DNA from: Gp6-AA40 sp963742105
Lineage (GTDB): Bacteria; Acidobacteriota; Vicinamibacteria; Vicinamibacterales; UBA2999
Direction: 5' to 3'
DNA: 64,000 nt
Assembly: GCA_963742105.1 (NCBI GenBank)
Contig: CAVUKN010000003.1
Span: 248,001-312,000 of the forward strand
Part shown: positions 10,895 to 19,916 of the stretch, piece by piece
Position numbering within the stretch: position 1 is the first letter of the stretch
Layout of the letters: every line of letters starts with the position of its first letter
Position numbers and translations under genes: made by a program
The notes under the pieces: generated by a model
What the model was told of the DNA's origin: nothing
Database searches by the model: none
Seen by the model: the letters and a program-made list of their open reading frames with translations, nothing else

Positions 10895-13800
10895 CTAGAA
10901 GCTGAATTCCCCGGCGATACGGAACACGCGCGGGTTCATGTACGCGTTGGCGTTCAGGTAGCCCGCCACGTTGGGCACGAACGTCGTGTTGTAGAACAGG
11001 ACCGTGTTGCTGTTGGTCACGTTGTAGATGTCGAGCCCGCCGGTGAAACGCTGTCTGCCCATCCGGATGATCTTCTTGAAGCTCAGATCAAGCTGGCGGT
11101 TGCGGCCTGGATAAAAGGTCCCCGGCTCGACCAGGTTTACGTTGAACGCGGCACCGGTCAACGTTCGGCCGATTTGCCCCGCAATCGCCTGTCCAACGGC
11201 GTCCGTGGGGTTGATGTTGAACGTCGCCGGTAACGAACCTCCGAGTTGGTCCGTGCTCGCGTTGTTCGGTGTCCCGTTGAGAATCACGCGGTCGCGGTAG
11301 ACGCCGCTCATCAGCACGTCCGCCTTCGGAATCGTGTACCAGGCTTGACCATTGAACGATGTCACGAACGGCGATTCGGTGTGGCAGTAGGGGTTGAGCG
11401 CAAAGTTGTTGGTTTCAGGCAGCGCGGCGCGAATGTCACACCAGTCGTTCGTCACTTTGCCTGTGCTCGTTCCACCTGTGAAGGTGACGCCTTTCACACT
11501 ACGCACGTTGAAGGTCACGTCGACACCGTTGAACAGCCGGGTGTCGTCCCCAACGTCCTTGCTCGACTTGAGCAGCAGGTTCTGCGGCCGCGCGAACGCC
11601 TCAGGTGTCAGGTTGTACAGCGGGCCGACCGTCTGACCGCCGCCCCCCGGCAGTCGCGGGTCAATCGGAGCGGTCACGTTGAAGGCCGTGTAGTCGCTCG
11701 CACTGACATTGAGGTTGTCGGTCACGACGCCACCGGTGGTGAACATCGTGAACGATCGACGGTAGTACCCGACCTCAATCGACGCGCGCGGGAGGATCTG
11801 CTGCTGGATGGATACGCCAAACGACCAATCGGATGGCCGGACGCCCCAGCCGCTCGTCAGGCTTGGGTCGATGTTGGCGCCGACGAACTGGTTGGAGCCG
11901 AACAGCAGATTGCTGATCTGCCCGCAGCTGTCGATGCTGCCAGTGGTCGTGGGGCTCTGCGCCAGCGGATTGGACAGATCGCAGTCGGGAATGAAATTGT
12001 TGTTGGCGTCCGTCCACGAGCGGTTCACTGACGGGTTGGCGAATCCGGCACCGGCGCCGCCTGGAATCCGCAATGACGGGTTGGCCTGCGGCAGCAGGTT
12101 GCCGACACTGGCGCCCTGCAGATACTTTCCGAGGTTCACCTTGACCGCGGTCTTTCCATTCCCGAATAGGTCGTATGCAGCGCCCATGCGCGGCGTGATG
12201 TCGTTGTAACCGGTCACGCCGTCCTGCGTGTCGAAGTGCACGCCGGGGAAGAACCGGCTTTGCGGCTGATCGACGGCCGGGAACCAGCTCCAGGGATGGT
12301 CGTAGCGAATACCGCCCTGCAGGGTGAGGCGCTTCAGCGTCCACTGATCCTGCGCGAAGAAGGAGCTCATCGCCGCACGGGCGTTGTTGAAGTATGGGTT
12401 CGCGTACTCGGTAATCGTATTCGGCCGGCTGGGAATGAACGACCCGTCAGCCCCACGAGTGCCGCCACCGAACGTGTAGGCCAGGCTCTGGTTGTTGGTG
12501 TACTCCCCGCGGTCATCCTTCCACCAGTTGCCCTGGTAGCCGAACTTCATGCTGTGCGAACCGGTGATGAACGAGCTGCTCATGAACCAGTTGGCGCCGT
12601 CGGTCTTGTTGATCAACCAGTTCTGCGACCGGTACGTCATCGTGCCGACGGAGCCGGTGGGATTGATCACCGTCGCGTTATCGGTGATGCGGACCAGGTC
12701 GCGGCCCGGGTTGGGATCGAGTTCACGAACGCCCCATTGGTAGTACGTGTTGCCGAGGCCCGCTTCCAGGAGCAGCTTGTTGGTCCAGGGGCTCGTCCAG
12801 CGCATCGTCTGCACGCGCTGAGGACTGAACTCGCCGTGACCGTCGGCGTCCGGCGCTGTGGTCGCCCCGGGTGACCCGCTGAAATTGGCCGTGCCCGAGC
12901 AGGTGCGGCACACCGGCTGCTCGTCCCAGGAGAACGTCAGCTTGTTCTTCTGCGAGGCCTGCCACGTGATCCGCGGCGTGTAGTTCTCGTACATGCGGTC
13001 GTAGTACGCCGGCTGGTTGAAGTTCGGGTTGTAGTACCACTGCGTCTGATCGCCCGCATTCTGGTTGTAGTAGACGTTCAGGATGTTGCGGCGGGAGCCC
13101 TGCTGGCGCCAGCTCATGTAGTACCAGAGCTTGTCCTTGACGATCGGGCCGCCGAGGGACGCGCCGATGTCATACACGTGGTAGGTCGGGTTCGGAGCAC
13201 CGGCGCCCTTGGCCTTCAACTCGTCCGTGTAATTGTTCGACTGCATCCCCTTCGAGAAGCCGGACGATGCAATCAGTCCGGACAGACGGTTGCCACCCTG
13301 CTTGGGGACGATGTTCATCTGGACGCCACCGGTTTCGGATTCCCCGAGGCCGCCGGACGTCGTGATCGATACCTCCGCGGCGTTGCCGATGTCTGCCGTG
13401 TAGTTCGGCGGCTGGTTGCCACCCGGCGGGTTGCTGATGTTCATCCCTTCCACCGTCAGCCGCGATTCGACGCCGCGACCGCCGTGCACAGGGAAGATGG
13501 CGAACACCGGACCCGTGTTGACGTCGGTAATGTTCGACGTCATCCCCGGTACCGTGTTGAGCAGGTAGCTGTAGCTCCGAACCGCGGGCAGGGCGCGCAT
13601 CGTTTCGTTGTCGAGCGTGACCTCGCGCTTCGTGCTGGCGACGTCGACGACCGGCGTTTCTCCGGTCACCGTAATCGTCTCCTGCACGCCACCGACACGC
13701 AGCTGGCCGTCGACGGTGATGACGCCCGTTCCGCTGATCACCAGATTGTCCCGTTTGGTCGTCTGGAAACCGGGAAGGGTGAACGTGACGGAGTACGTCC

Positions 13801-14014
13801 CCGGTTGGAGACTCTCAATCCGATAGCGGCCGCTGCCGTCGGTGGTCGCGGTGCGGACCTTCTCGATCAGCGCAGGGCTGGCCGCTTCCACGGTCACGCC
13901 GGGCAGCACGGCTCCGGAGTTGTCGGTCACGACGCCTGCCAGTGCCTGCGCCCAGGCGCTTGCGGGCACCAGCAACAGGGCGAGAAGCCCCAATGTCCTT
14001 ACCAATACGCGCAT
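10895..14014 (-). CDS. Oar-like TonB-dependent receptor, intact
   Basis: An uninterrupted 1039-residue protein starts MRVLVRTLGLLALLLVPASA, with GAGGTG 5 nt before the ATG. Domain order is signal peptide, carboxypeptidase-regulatory-like sandwich (about 22-100), TonB-box-like ETITVTGETPVVDV, plug with the conserved GGLGESETGG turn, and a barrel ending RIAGEFSF. It is the first gene of the leftward receptor run. A perfect palindrome GTGACGTCAC sits at 14030-14039, just upstream of the start. The substrate cannot be predicted. It pairs in sequence with the receptor at 7582-10705. Confidence 0.92.
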   Translation of the reverse strand: MRVLVRTLGLLALLLVPASAWAQALAGVVTDNSGAVLPGVTVEAASPALIEKVRTATTDGSGRYRIESLQPGTYSVTFTLPGFQTTKRDNLVISGTGVITVDGQLRVGGVQETITVTGETPVVDVASTKREVTLDNETMRALPAVRSYSYLLNTVPGMTSNITDVNTGPVFAIFPVHGGRGVESRLTVEGMNISNPPGGNQPPNYTADIGNAAEVSITTSGGLGESETGGVQMNIVPKQGGNRLSGLIASSGFSKGMQSNNYTDELKAKGAGAPNPTYHVYDIGASLGGPIVKDKLWYYMSWRQQGSRRNILNVYYNQNAGDQTQWYYNPNFNQPAYYDRMYENYTPRITWQASQKNKLTFSWDEQPVCRTCSGTANFSGSPGATTAPDADGHGEFSPQRVQTMRWTSPWTNKLLLEAGLGNTYYQWGVRELDPNPGRDLVRITDNATVINPTGSVGTMTYRSQNWLINKTDGANWFMSSSFITGSHSMKFGYQGNWWKDDRGEYTNNQSLAYTFGGGTRGADGSFIPSRPNTITEYANPYFNNARAAMSSFFAQDQWTLKRLTLQGGIRYDHPWSWFPAVDQPQSRFFPGVHFDTQDGVTGYNDITPRMGAAYDLFGNGKTAVKVNLGKYLQGASVGNLLPQANPSLRIPGGAGAGFANPSVNRSWTDANNNFIPDCDLSNPLAQSPTTTGSIDSCGQISNLLFGSNQFVGANIDPSLTSGWGVRPSDWSFGVSIQQQILPRASIEVGYYRRSFTMFTTGGVVTDNLNVSASDYTAFNVTAPIDPRLPGGGGQTVGPLYNLTPEAFARPQNLLLKSSKDVGDDTRLFNGVDVTFNVRSVKGVTFTGGTSTGKVTNDWCDIRAALPETNNFALNPYCHTESPFVTSFNGQAWYTIPKADVLMSGVYRDRVILNGTPNNASTDQLGGSLPATFNINPTDAVGQAIAGQIGRTLTGAAFNVNLVEPGTFYPGRNRQLDLSFKKIIRMGRQRFTGGLDIYNVTNSNTVLFYNTTFVPNVAGYLNANAYMNPRVFRIAGEFSF

Positions 14015-14414
14015 TCATTCACCTCGAAAGTGACGTCACGGGCATTTCGTGGGTGCTCGGAGGCGGGGCAGACAGACCCTGCCCGTATGCGAGCCAATCC
14101 AGAGATGCAAACTCTGGACACATCCGCGCCGGTTATCTGCGCCGCGTATAAGTTCGCGTCGGGGTGGTCAGTTCTGCGGCAAAATCGCCGAAATCGTCGC
14201 CGCCGGACGTCCGCCGCCGTCCAGTTCGCGGGGAAATCCACGAAAACACTTACCAAACTGGGCCGATCGCCAATTCGACCATCGGATCAGCGCGCCACGT
14301 GATCGCTGGCCGCGTCGGCGGGATTTTCCACGCCCGACATGCGAACTCGCCAGGTCGAATTCAAATTGTTGTTGTTTGGATCCAATGCGACTGAAGGCGG
14401 ACGACCGCCGGAGT
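14015..14414. other. intergenic region without a recognisable gene
   Basis: Apart from the GTGACGTCAC palindrome near 14030 and the imperfect repeat GCGGCAAAATCGCCGAAATC near 14178, nothing was recognised in these 400 bases. They probably hold the promoter of the receptor gene that starts at 14014. Confidence 0.4.
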
Positions 14415-14516
14415 TGCTGGTAGCGGGTCGCCGGTGGCTGGTAGCAGGCCGAGTATGAGCTACGAGCTACCAGCTACCGGCTAGCTACCGGCTACCAGCT
14501 ACCAGCTACCAGCTAG
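14415..14516. repeat. heptad element, unit AGCTACC
   Basis: Copies of GCTGGTAG on the left (14415-14448) face seven or more AGCTACC/GGCTACC units on the right (14457-14516), so the two arms are in inverted orientation. The stop codon of the dehydrogenase gene at 14513 lies in the repeat itself (CTAGCTGGTAGC on the minus strand). Confidence 0.85.
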
Positions 14517-15940
14517 GTATAGAGCACCACGCCGACCATCACGGTGCGATCGGCACAGTCCTGGATGGCCTGGCGGGTGTCCTGGATCGAGTAGGTCTTC
14601 GAGATCATCGACTTCGCGTCCAGCACGCCCTTTTCCATCAGCTTCACGAACCGCGGCAGGTCCCGCATCACGTGCAGCCCGCCCTGCTGACCGGGGTGGA
14701 TGGTGCGACCGAGAATCGCGAGCGATACGCCTGGAAACGACACGTCAGCGGTGGTGAGTCCCATCAGCATGACGTGCCCACCCATCTTCGTCACGTCCCA
14801 GGCCTGACGAACGGTCTTGACGTTGGTCGGATCGGGCTGCGCCTCCACCTTCGGCGGGAGCGCCTGCAGCCCCGCGGCTTCGACGGTGAAATCCGCGCCG
14901 CGAGCGATCGCGTTGGTCCCCCCGCCCCAGTACATGCCGCCCGCGAACTTGCGGTTCGTCTTCCCCTTACAGAGCTCGCGCACCTTGTCGACGATAGCGT
15001 CCCCCTCCGCATTGGGATCGAGGACCGTCGTCGCGCCCATCTTCATGGCAAATTCGCGCCGATACTGCACCGGATCGATGGCGATCACCTGTCCCGCATT
15101 CGCGACGCGGCCAGCCTGCACCACTCCGATCCCGACCGGCCCGCAGCCGAAAACGCAGACATCGGAACCTGCCTCGAAGCGCACCAGACTGTGACCGGCC
15201 GCGAAGCCTGATGCGAGTTGATCGCCAAGGAGTGTGAGCTCCTGTGCCGGAAGATCGGTAAAGACCGGCACGCAGTACTCCTCGAAGACCGACATGATCT
15301 CCGAAAAGCTGCCGATGCCAGCCTCGGCGAATACTGGTGTGCCATCCGACATGTCGGCGAACGCCGGAAACACGTCGCCGCCGAAGGTGTACTGGCAGTA
15401 ATCGGGTCGGCCGTGCAGGCACTGATAGCACTGCCCGCACTGCGAGGTGCCGGCGACGATCACCCGATCGCCAACCTGGACCCGCTTGACCAGCGGACCA
15501 ATAGCCTCGACCACGCCAAAACCGGCGTGATTCGGGATCGTGGCGCGCTGCGTATTGTTGGTGGCGAGCGCGCCGCGCACGCTCGTATAGCACGGCGCGG
15601 TGGCCAGGCTGCGGACCACGACCTGGCGCGGATCGATCGCGCGCAGCCGCATCTGCTCGATCCCCGCGCCGGTGCCATGACGAACGAAACCCCGGAACGT
15701 TCGCCCCGTCTGCGTGCCGGTTGCGATCGCCGGCGCCTGTTGTCCCTGCGCCGCGGCGTCGTCCGCCCGAGGACCACCCTCAGGTCGGACTGCTTCAGCT
15801 CGCACTCCCCCATCGGCCCGGCCGAGTGCCGCCGCGCCCGCGACCGCGGCGGCGCCGCGCGTGAGCAACTCGCGGCGCTTCGGCGAAGCGGGCGCGCCCG
15901 ACTCGGCTCGCAATGAGCGACGCTTCGCCGACCGCGCCAT
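14513..15940 (-). CDS. Zinc-type alcohol dehydrogenase family protein with Tat-like signal
   Basis: This 475-residue medium-chain dehydrogenase/reductase starts MARSAKRRSLRAES at 15940; the codons upstream of that are heptad-repeat sequence. KRRELLTRGAAAVAG looks like a Tat signal, implying export after folding. A GroES-like domain follows, then four cysteines in C-x2-C-x2-C-x7-C spacing (CGQCYQCLHGRPDYC) for the structural zinc. The Rossmann motif is GCGPVGIGVVQAGR. The catalytic-zinc region is atypical: PCYTSVRG and NHAGFGVVEAIG replace the usual CHTD and GHE-x2-G-x-V, so the glutamate ligand is missing. Zn-MDR proteins are normally cytoplasmic, so an exported NAD-binding member is odd. The substrate is unknown. 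Confidence 0.85.
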   Translation of the reverse strand: MARSAKRRSLRAESGAPASPKRRELLTRGAAAVAGAAALGRADGGVRAEAVRPEGGPRADDAAAQGQQAPAIATGTQTGRTFRGFVRHGTGAGIEQMRLRAIDPRQVVVRSLATAPCYTSVRGALATNNTQRATIPNHAGFGVVEAIGPLVKRVQVGDRVIVAGTSQCGQCYQCLHGRPDYCQYTFGGDVFPAFADMSDGTPVFAEAGIGSFSEIMSVFEEYCVPVFTDLPAQELTLLGDQLASGFAAGHSLVRFEAGSDVCVFGCGPVGIGVVQAGRVANAGQVIAIDPVQYRREFAMKMGATTVLDPNAEGDAIVDKVRELCKGKTNRKFAGGMYWGGGTNAIARGADFTVEAAGLQALPPKVEAQPDPTNVKTVRQAWDVTKMGGHVMLMGLTTADVSFPGVSLAILGRTIHPGQQGGLHVMRDLPRFVKLMEKGVLDAKSMISKTYSIQDTRQAIQDCADRTVMVGVVLYT

Positions 15941-15945
15941 CCTCA

Positions 15946-16033
15946 ACTCCCAACTTCCAAAAAGCCCAACGCCCAATCACCACCACACACTTGGGAGTTG
16001 GGAGTTGGGACGCAGATCGAATTGGGAGTTGCC
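15946..16033. repeat. heptad element, unit GGGAGTT
   Basis: CAACTCCCAACTTCC on the left faces CTTGGGAGTTGGGAGTTGGG on the right across a short spacer. The left arm abuts the dehydrogenase start and the right arm begins about 12 bases after the stop of the dioxygenase gene, so the whole gap between the two genes is the element. Confidence 0.85.
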
Positions 16034-16043
16034 ACGGTTGTCT

Positions 16044-17129
16044 CTACTTCTTGTCGCCGAATTTCGCCTGGTAGTGGGAGAGCGGCACGGCCGACTCCGG
16101 AACCGATTCTTCCTTGGGTGCCTGCCCCGCCAGCACCGCCGCCGGCACCTTCGTCGTGCCCGGCTTGGGGCGATTTTCTTCGGGGACGGTGATCGGCTCG
16201 AGTTGGGCAACGATCGCCGCACGCTGATCCTCGTACCACGGCGGCAGGAGAAGCTTCGTGCCCAGTTCGTCCGGCGCCTCGTCCTGGTAGAAACCGCCGG
16301 GGACATTCGACGTGCACTCGATCAGGATGCCACCCGGCGAGCGCGTGTACATCGAGTGGAAGTAGAAACGGTCCTTGATTTCCGAGCAGTCGGTGTAGCC
16401 CAGCTCCTCGTACTTCGCCTTCTGCTTGATCATCGCGTCATCGGTGTCGAGGTTGAACGCGATGTGATGCGCCGTGCCGGCTCCGAAGCCCCAGCTGCCG
16501 GGCGCGCGATCCGGCTCGTGATGCAGGTCGACGTAGCGGCCTTGCCCATCTCCCGGCACTTCGAACCGGTGATAGGGACCGTCGGTTCCCACTTTCTTGA
16601 GTCCAAGCGCCTCGGTGAAGAAGACTTCCTGCTCGCGCACGTCACGCACCGACAGGACCGCGCCGAGGAACCCGTGCGTTCCCACGTCCTCGCTGATCTC
16701 CTTCGTCGTCCAGGGCCGCCGCTTGTCCGTGGAATCCTCCACCACTTCGAACAGGAGGCCGGCTGGATGGCGGAAGCGAATGTACTTCGCGCCGAATCGC
16801 TCCTGGATCCCGCTGTGCTCGACACCATGCTGCTCGAGATGCGACTTCCAGAAGCCGGTCGTGCCGGGCGAGATGGTGTAGCTGGTCGCCGAGAGTTGCC
16901 CGGATCCCGCGCGGCCTGGTTTACGGCTGTACGGAAACGACGTCGCCACTGACCCGAGCTCGACATCTGCGTTGGCGTAGTACAGGTGATAAATCGGGAT
17001 GCTGCCGTCCATCAGCACGGTCTGCTTGACCATCCGCTGACCGAGTACCTTGGTGAAGAAATCGACGTCCTGCTGCGCCCCGCCGACGCACAGTGTGATG
17101 TGGTGAACGCCTTTGAGAAGGCTCTCCAT
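16044..17129 (-). CDS. Ring-cleaving dioxygenase of the VOC (glyoxalase/bleomycin-resistance) superfamily, MhqO-like
   Basis: This 361-residue protein has two vicinal-oxygen-chelate modules. The first opens GVHHITLCVGGAQQDVDFF (His 9/10 metal ligand). The second carries GTAHHIAFN and GGILIECTS, the remaining His and Glu ligands. Length and motifs match the MhqO/MhqA-type extradiol dioxygenases, which act on hydroquinones and catechols in Bacillus. The ATG at 17129 follows GGAGGAGAC. A DoxX protein encoded at 18659-19048 and an IclR regulator nearby recall the mhqNOP-type quinone-stress set, but the order here is different and the link is an inference. Confidence 0.85.
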   Translation of the reverse strand: MESLLKGVHHITLCVGGAQQDVDFFTKVLGQRMVKQTVLMDGSIPIYHLYYANADVELGSVATSFPYSRKPGRAGSGQLSATSYTISPGTTGFWKSHLEQHGVEHSGIQERFGAKYIRFRHPAGLLFEVVEDSTDKRRPWTTKEISEDVGTHGFLGAVLSVRDVREQEVFFTEALGLKKVGTDGPYHRFEVPGDGQGRYVDLHHEPDRAPGSWGFGAGTAHHIAFNLDTDDAMIKQKAKYEELGYTDCSEIKDRFYFHSMYTRSPGGILIECTSNVPGGFYQDEAPDELGTKLLLPPWYEDQRAAIVAQLEPITVPEENRPKPGTTKVPAAVLAGQAPKEESVPESAVPLSHYQAKFGDKK

Positions 17130-17203
17130 GTCTCCTCCCTGCTTTCCTGTCGATCGGGCCGACGTGACCGTCGCCCCTGGGGAATGTCCCCGCCATGCTC
17201 TAG

Positions 17204-17229
17204 AGGAGCCGACGTTCAGGTCGGCCTAC
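17204..17229 (-). repeat. REP-like palindrome starting GTAG
   Basis: The minus strand reads GTAGGCCGACCTGAACGTCG followed by GCTCC; GCCGAC pairs with GTCGGC around a 6-nt loop. It lies upstream of the dioxygenase start. Confidence 0.5.
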
Positions 17230-17342
17230 CGCGGGGCGCCCGCGTATCCCTCCACCATTTCGCTGCGGCGGCGGACCGGGTGTCTTCCTCATGTCCGCTC
17301 CCGCCAACGCGCCACGATACACGAACGCGCCGGTGGATTCAC

Positions 17343-17402
17343 CTGCCCCCTGTCCCCTGTCCCCTGTCCCCTGTCCCCTGTTCCCCGTTCCCTGTCCCCT
17401 AT
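17343..17402. repeat. heptad element, unit CCCCTGT, single arm
   Basis: Five exact and three degenerate CCCCTGT units run in tandem. No inverted partner arm is seen. The TAG stop of the MetE-like gene at 17399 is the first part of the array on the minus strand (TATAGGGGACAGG). Confidence 0.85.
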
Positions 17403-18457
17403 ACCCCCACTCCCGTCGCCAGCTCCTGGCGTACCAGCCGAGCGGCGGCAGTCATCGCCCGCAGCTTGGCAAAGGCGACCTCTCGCGGCAGGTACTTCAT
17501 CCCGCAATCGGGTGCGACGATGACACGTTCAGGGCTGACGTAGGGCAGGGCGCGACGAATCCTGCCGGCGATGACCTCGGGATCCTCCACGTCGTGCGTG
17601 GACAGGTCGAGCACCCCAAGGATGATCGTCTTGTCCTTCAATTCCTGCAGGACCGAGCAGTCGAGCGACGGCTGCGCGGTCTCGACCGAAACCTGCCGCA
17701 CGCTGGTCGCGGCCAGTTCCGGCAGAAACGCATACTGAGCCGGCTTGCCGGTCACCATGGCGCCGTAGCCGAAACAGATGTGCACCGCCGTAGTCCCCTG
17801 CACTTCGTCGAGCGCACGCTGCAGGGCAGCTACCCCGTAGGCTCTCGCCGGCTCCGGATGCGCCTGCATGTAGGGCTCGTCCACCTGGACGACGTCCGCA
17901 CCCGCCGCGAACAGGTCGCGGATCTCGGCGTTGACGGCGGCGGCATAGTCCAGCGCCAGCTCCGCTTCCGACGCATAGAAATCGTTCTGCGCGAGCTGCG
18001 TCATCGTGAACGGACCCGGCACCGTCACCTTGATCCGTCGATCGGTATTGGCGCGAAGGAACTGGACATCGCGAACGTTCACCGGGCGCAGCCGTCGCAC
18101 CGGTCCGACCACGCGCGGCACGAACACCGACTTGCCGGTCCTGCTGACGACGGTGCCCGGGCGGTCGAGGTCGATCCCGTCGAGCGCGGTGGCAAAGCGG
18201 TTGAAGTAGCTCTCACGCCGCATCTCACCGTCGCTGACGATGTCGATGCCGGCGCGCTCCTGGTCCCGAATGGCGACGATCGTCGCATCGTCCTGCGCCG
18301 CTTCGAGGAATTCCGGTGCGACACGCCACAACTCGCGCATCCGCACTCGGGGCGGGGTGTTGCCCATCAGCAACTGCCGATCAATGAGCCACTCGGGTTG
18401 CGGATACGAACCGACGACCGTGGTAGGCAGCAGACTGGACATGGCCACGACCTTCAT
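17399..18457 (-). CDS. Cobalamin-independent methionine synthase C-terminal-domain protein (MetE-like methyltransferase)
   Basis: This 352-residue protein corresponds to the catalytic C-terminal barrel of MetE only; the N-terminal half of the classical 750-residue enzyme is absent. It begins LLPTTVVGSYPQP and keeps the zinc ligands of the family: His and Cys in VHICFGY, Glu in VSVETAQP and Cys in IVAPDCGMKYL. Stand-alone proteins of this type may use a simpler methyl donor than folate, or act in other methyl transfers. The start is ATG 18457 or ATG 18442; the latter has GAAGG 8 nt upstream and fits homologues. A candidate operator lies about 110 bases upstream. Confidence 0.85.
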   Translation of the reverse strand: MKVVAMSSLLPTTVVGSYPQPEWLIDRQLLMGNTPPRVRMRELWRVAPEFLEAAQDDATIVAIRDQERAGIDIVSDGEMRRESYFNRFATALDGIDLDRPGTVVSRTGKSVFVPRVVGPVRRLRPVNVRDVQFLRANTDRRIKVTVPGPFTMTQLAQNDFYASEAELALDYAAAVNAEIRDLFAAGADVVQVDEPYMQAHPEPARAYGVAALQRALDEVQGTTAVHICFGYGAMVTGKPAQYAFLPELAATSVRQVSVETAQPSLDCSVLQELKDKTIILGVLDLSTHDVEDPEVIAGRIRRALPYVSPERVIVAPDCGMKYLPREVAFAKLRAMTAAARLVRQELATGVGV

Positions 18458-18563
18458 CAATCGTGCACCGCGAGTCGAGCGCGATCTCGCAGTTCACGAT
18501 TCGAATCGAAGCGAGGAGCGCGAAGGCGCGGCTCGCCCCGCCACGCCGTGCCCCGCTCCCCGC

Positions 18564-18590
18564 ATTTCGCAATGCGAAATAAATTTCAGG
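18564..18590. promoter_or_regulatory. candidate IclR-type operator, perfect palindrome
   Basis: ATTTCGCAATGCGAAAT is a perfect 8+1+8 palindrome followed by AAATTTCAGG. It lies upstream of the MetE-like gene and downstream of the DoxX gene. It shares TTCGC-N3-GCGAA with sites at 264-289 and 25358-25381. The IclR gene is 500 bases to the right. Confidence 0.5.
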
Positions 18591-18658
18591 ATGCGGAAGG
18601 ATCTTTATTGCTCGCAGGAAAGCGTGTCAAGGAGAACGGCTCGAACGACTCGAACGAC

Positions 18659-19048
18659 TTACCCAATCGAGTACGGCCACGGTCGCGGCAACGCGAGCAT
18701 GACCAGGGCGGCGCCGAGCAGCGCCATGTTCTTCTGGAAGTTGATCGAGTCCGCCAGCCGGGCGTTCGGATCGGTTGCGGTCCAGTAGTTGTGCATCACC
18801 GGCGTGACGCCGGCCAGGAAGATCACCGACATCAGCAGGCCGACTTCGGGGCGGAAGCCGAGGATCACGCTGAGGCCGCAGACCACCAGCCACAGTCCGG
18901 AGCCGACGATGGACAGCGACGGCATCGGTACGCCTTTGTACGCCGCGTAGCCGGTCATGGCGGCGCGGTTCTGGAAGTGGTTGATGCCGTTGTAAAGGAA
19001 CAACCCGCCAAACAGCAGGCGGCCGATCAGCACGAGGATGTCAGTCAT
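18659..19048 (-). CDS. DoxX family membrane protein
   Basis: A 129-residue integral membrane protein has about four hydrophobic segments, beginning with ILVLIGRLLFGGLFLYNGIN, where the RLLFGGLFL-x-NG signature of the DoxX family is clear. The ATG at 19048 has GGAG 5 nt upstream. DoxX proteins such as MhqP accompany quinone or thiol stress enzymes; the MhqO-like dioxygenase 1.5 kb away fits that. Its start and that of the IclR gene diverge across 52 bases, so the regulator may control it. Confidence 0.85.
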   Translation of the reverse strand: MTDILVLIGRLLFGGLFLYNGINHFQNRAAMTGYAAYKGVPMPSLSIVGSGLWLVVCGLSVILGFRPEVGLLMSVIFLAGVTPVMHNYWTATDPNARLADSINFQKNMALLGAALVMLALPRPWPYSIG

Positions 19049-19100
19049 CGCAGCTCCGTGTTGTCAATCATCCGTGAAGTACCCATAATCCGCTCCTCGC

Positions 19101-19916
19101 ATGGCGAAAAACGGTCCACAGGAGTTCGTCGCCTCGCTCGAGCGCGGTTTGCGAGTGCTGCAGTCGTTCTCGCGCGAACATGCTCAGATGACCCTGAGCG
19201 AAGTCGCCGCGCTCACCGGCCTCAGTGCCGCGACGGTGCGACGTTCACTGCACACGCTCGAAGGCCTCGGCTACATCGGCCGAAACGGACGACGCTTCCT
19301 CCTCCGACCGAAAGTGCTCACGCTGACCAGCGGCTACCTGAGCGCGATCAACGCGGAAGTCGTCCTGCAGCCGTTCGTGCAGGAGGTCGTCAACGAGGTC
19401 GGCGGCAGTTCCTCGGTCACCGTCCTCGACGATCTCGACATCGTGTATCTCGCCCACGCGTCGCAAGGTCGCGCCATCCGTCTCACCGCCGGCGCCGGCG
19501 CCCGCTATCCCGCCTACGCGACGGCGATGGGCCGCGTGCTGCTCGCCCACCAGCCGAAGGAGGTCGTCGACAGCTATTTCGCGCGGGCGCACCTGCGGAA
19601 GCTGACGGAGCATACCGAAACGAGCCCCACCGCGCTCCGACGGGTCCTCAAAGGCATCCGCGAAAAACGCCTGGCCGCCGTCGAGGACGAGCTCGACTAC
19701 GGCCTCGTCAGCGTCGCCCTGCCCATCTTCGGTCCTTCGGGTCAGATCGTCGCGGCCGCCAATTGCTCCGACGTGACCAATCGCTTCAACAAGGAAGCGA
19801 TCACCGAAAGGCGGCTGCCCACGCTGCGCCGTGCCGTCCGCCGCATCGAGAACATGCTCGCGCAATTCCCGGAGCTCACCGCGTCCGTGACGTTTGATCT
19901 CGAGATAGGGAATTGA
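19101..19916 (+). CDS. IclR family transcriptional regulator (PcaR/PobR-like)
   Basis: This 271-residue regulator has an N-terminal winged helix-turn-helix (MTLSEVAALTGLSAATVRRSLHTL begins near residue 30) and a C-terminal IclR effector domain (about 90-265). The opening EFVASLERGLRVLQSF is typical of the PcaR/PcaU/PobR branch, which senses aromatic acids of the beta-ketoadipate pathway. It diverges from the DoxX gene. The stop TGA is inside the following GAATTGAC repeat (GGG AAT TGA CG). Candidate binding sites are the TTCGC-N3-GCGAA palindromes; none is seen in its own upstream gap. Confidence 0.9.
   Translation: MAKNGPQEFVASLERGLRVLQSFSREHAQMTLSEVAALTGLSAATVRRSLHTLEGLGYIGRNGRRFLLRPKVLTLTSGYLSAINAEVVLQPFVQEVVNEVGGSSSVTVLDDLDIVYLAHASQGRAIRLTAGAGARYPAYATAMGRVLLAHQPKEVVDSYFARAHLRKLTEHTETSPTALRRVLKGIREKRLAAVEDELDYGLVSVALPIFGPSGQIVAAANCSDVTNRFNKEAITERRLPTLRRAVRRIENMLAQFPELTASVTFDLEIGN

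Noticed and set aside
18458..18658. Riboswitch upstream of the MetE-like gene
   Set aside because: No S-box, SAH or cobalamin-type conserved core was recognised; only the short operator-like palindrome stands out.
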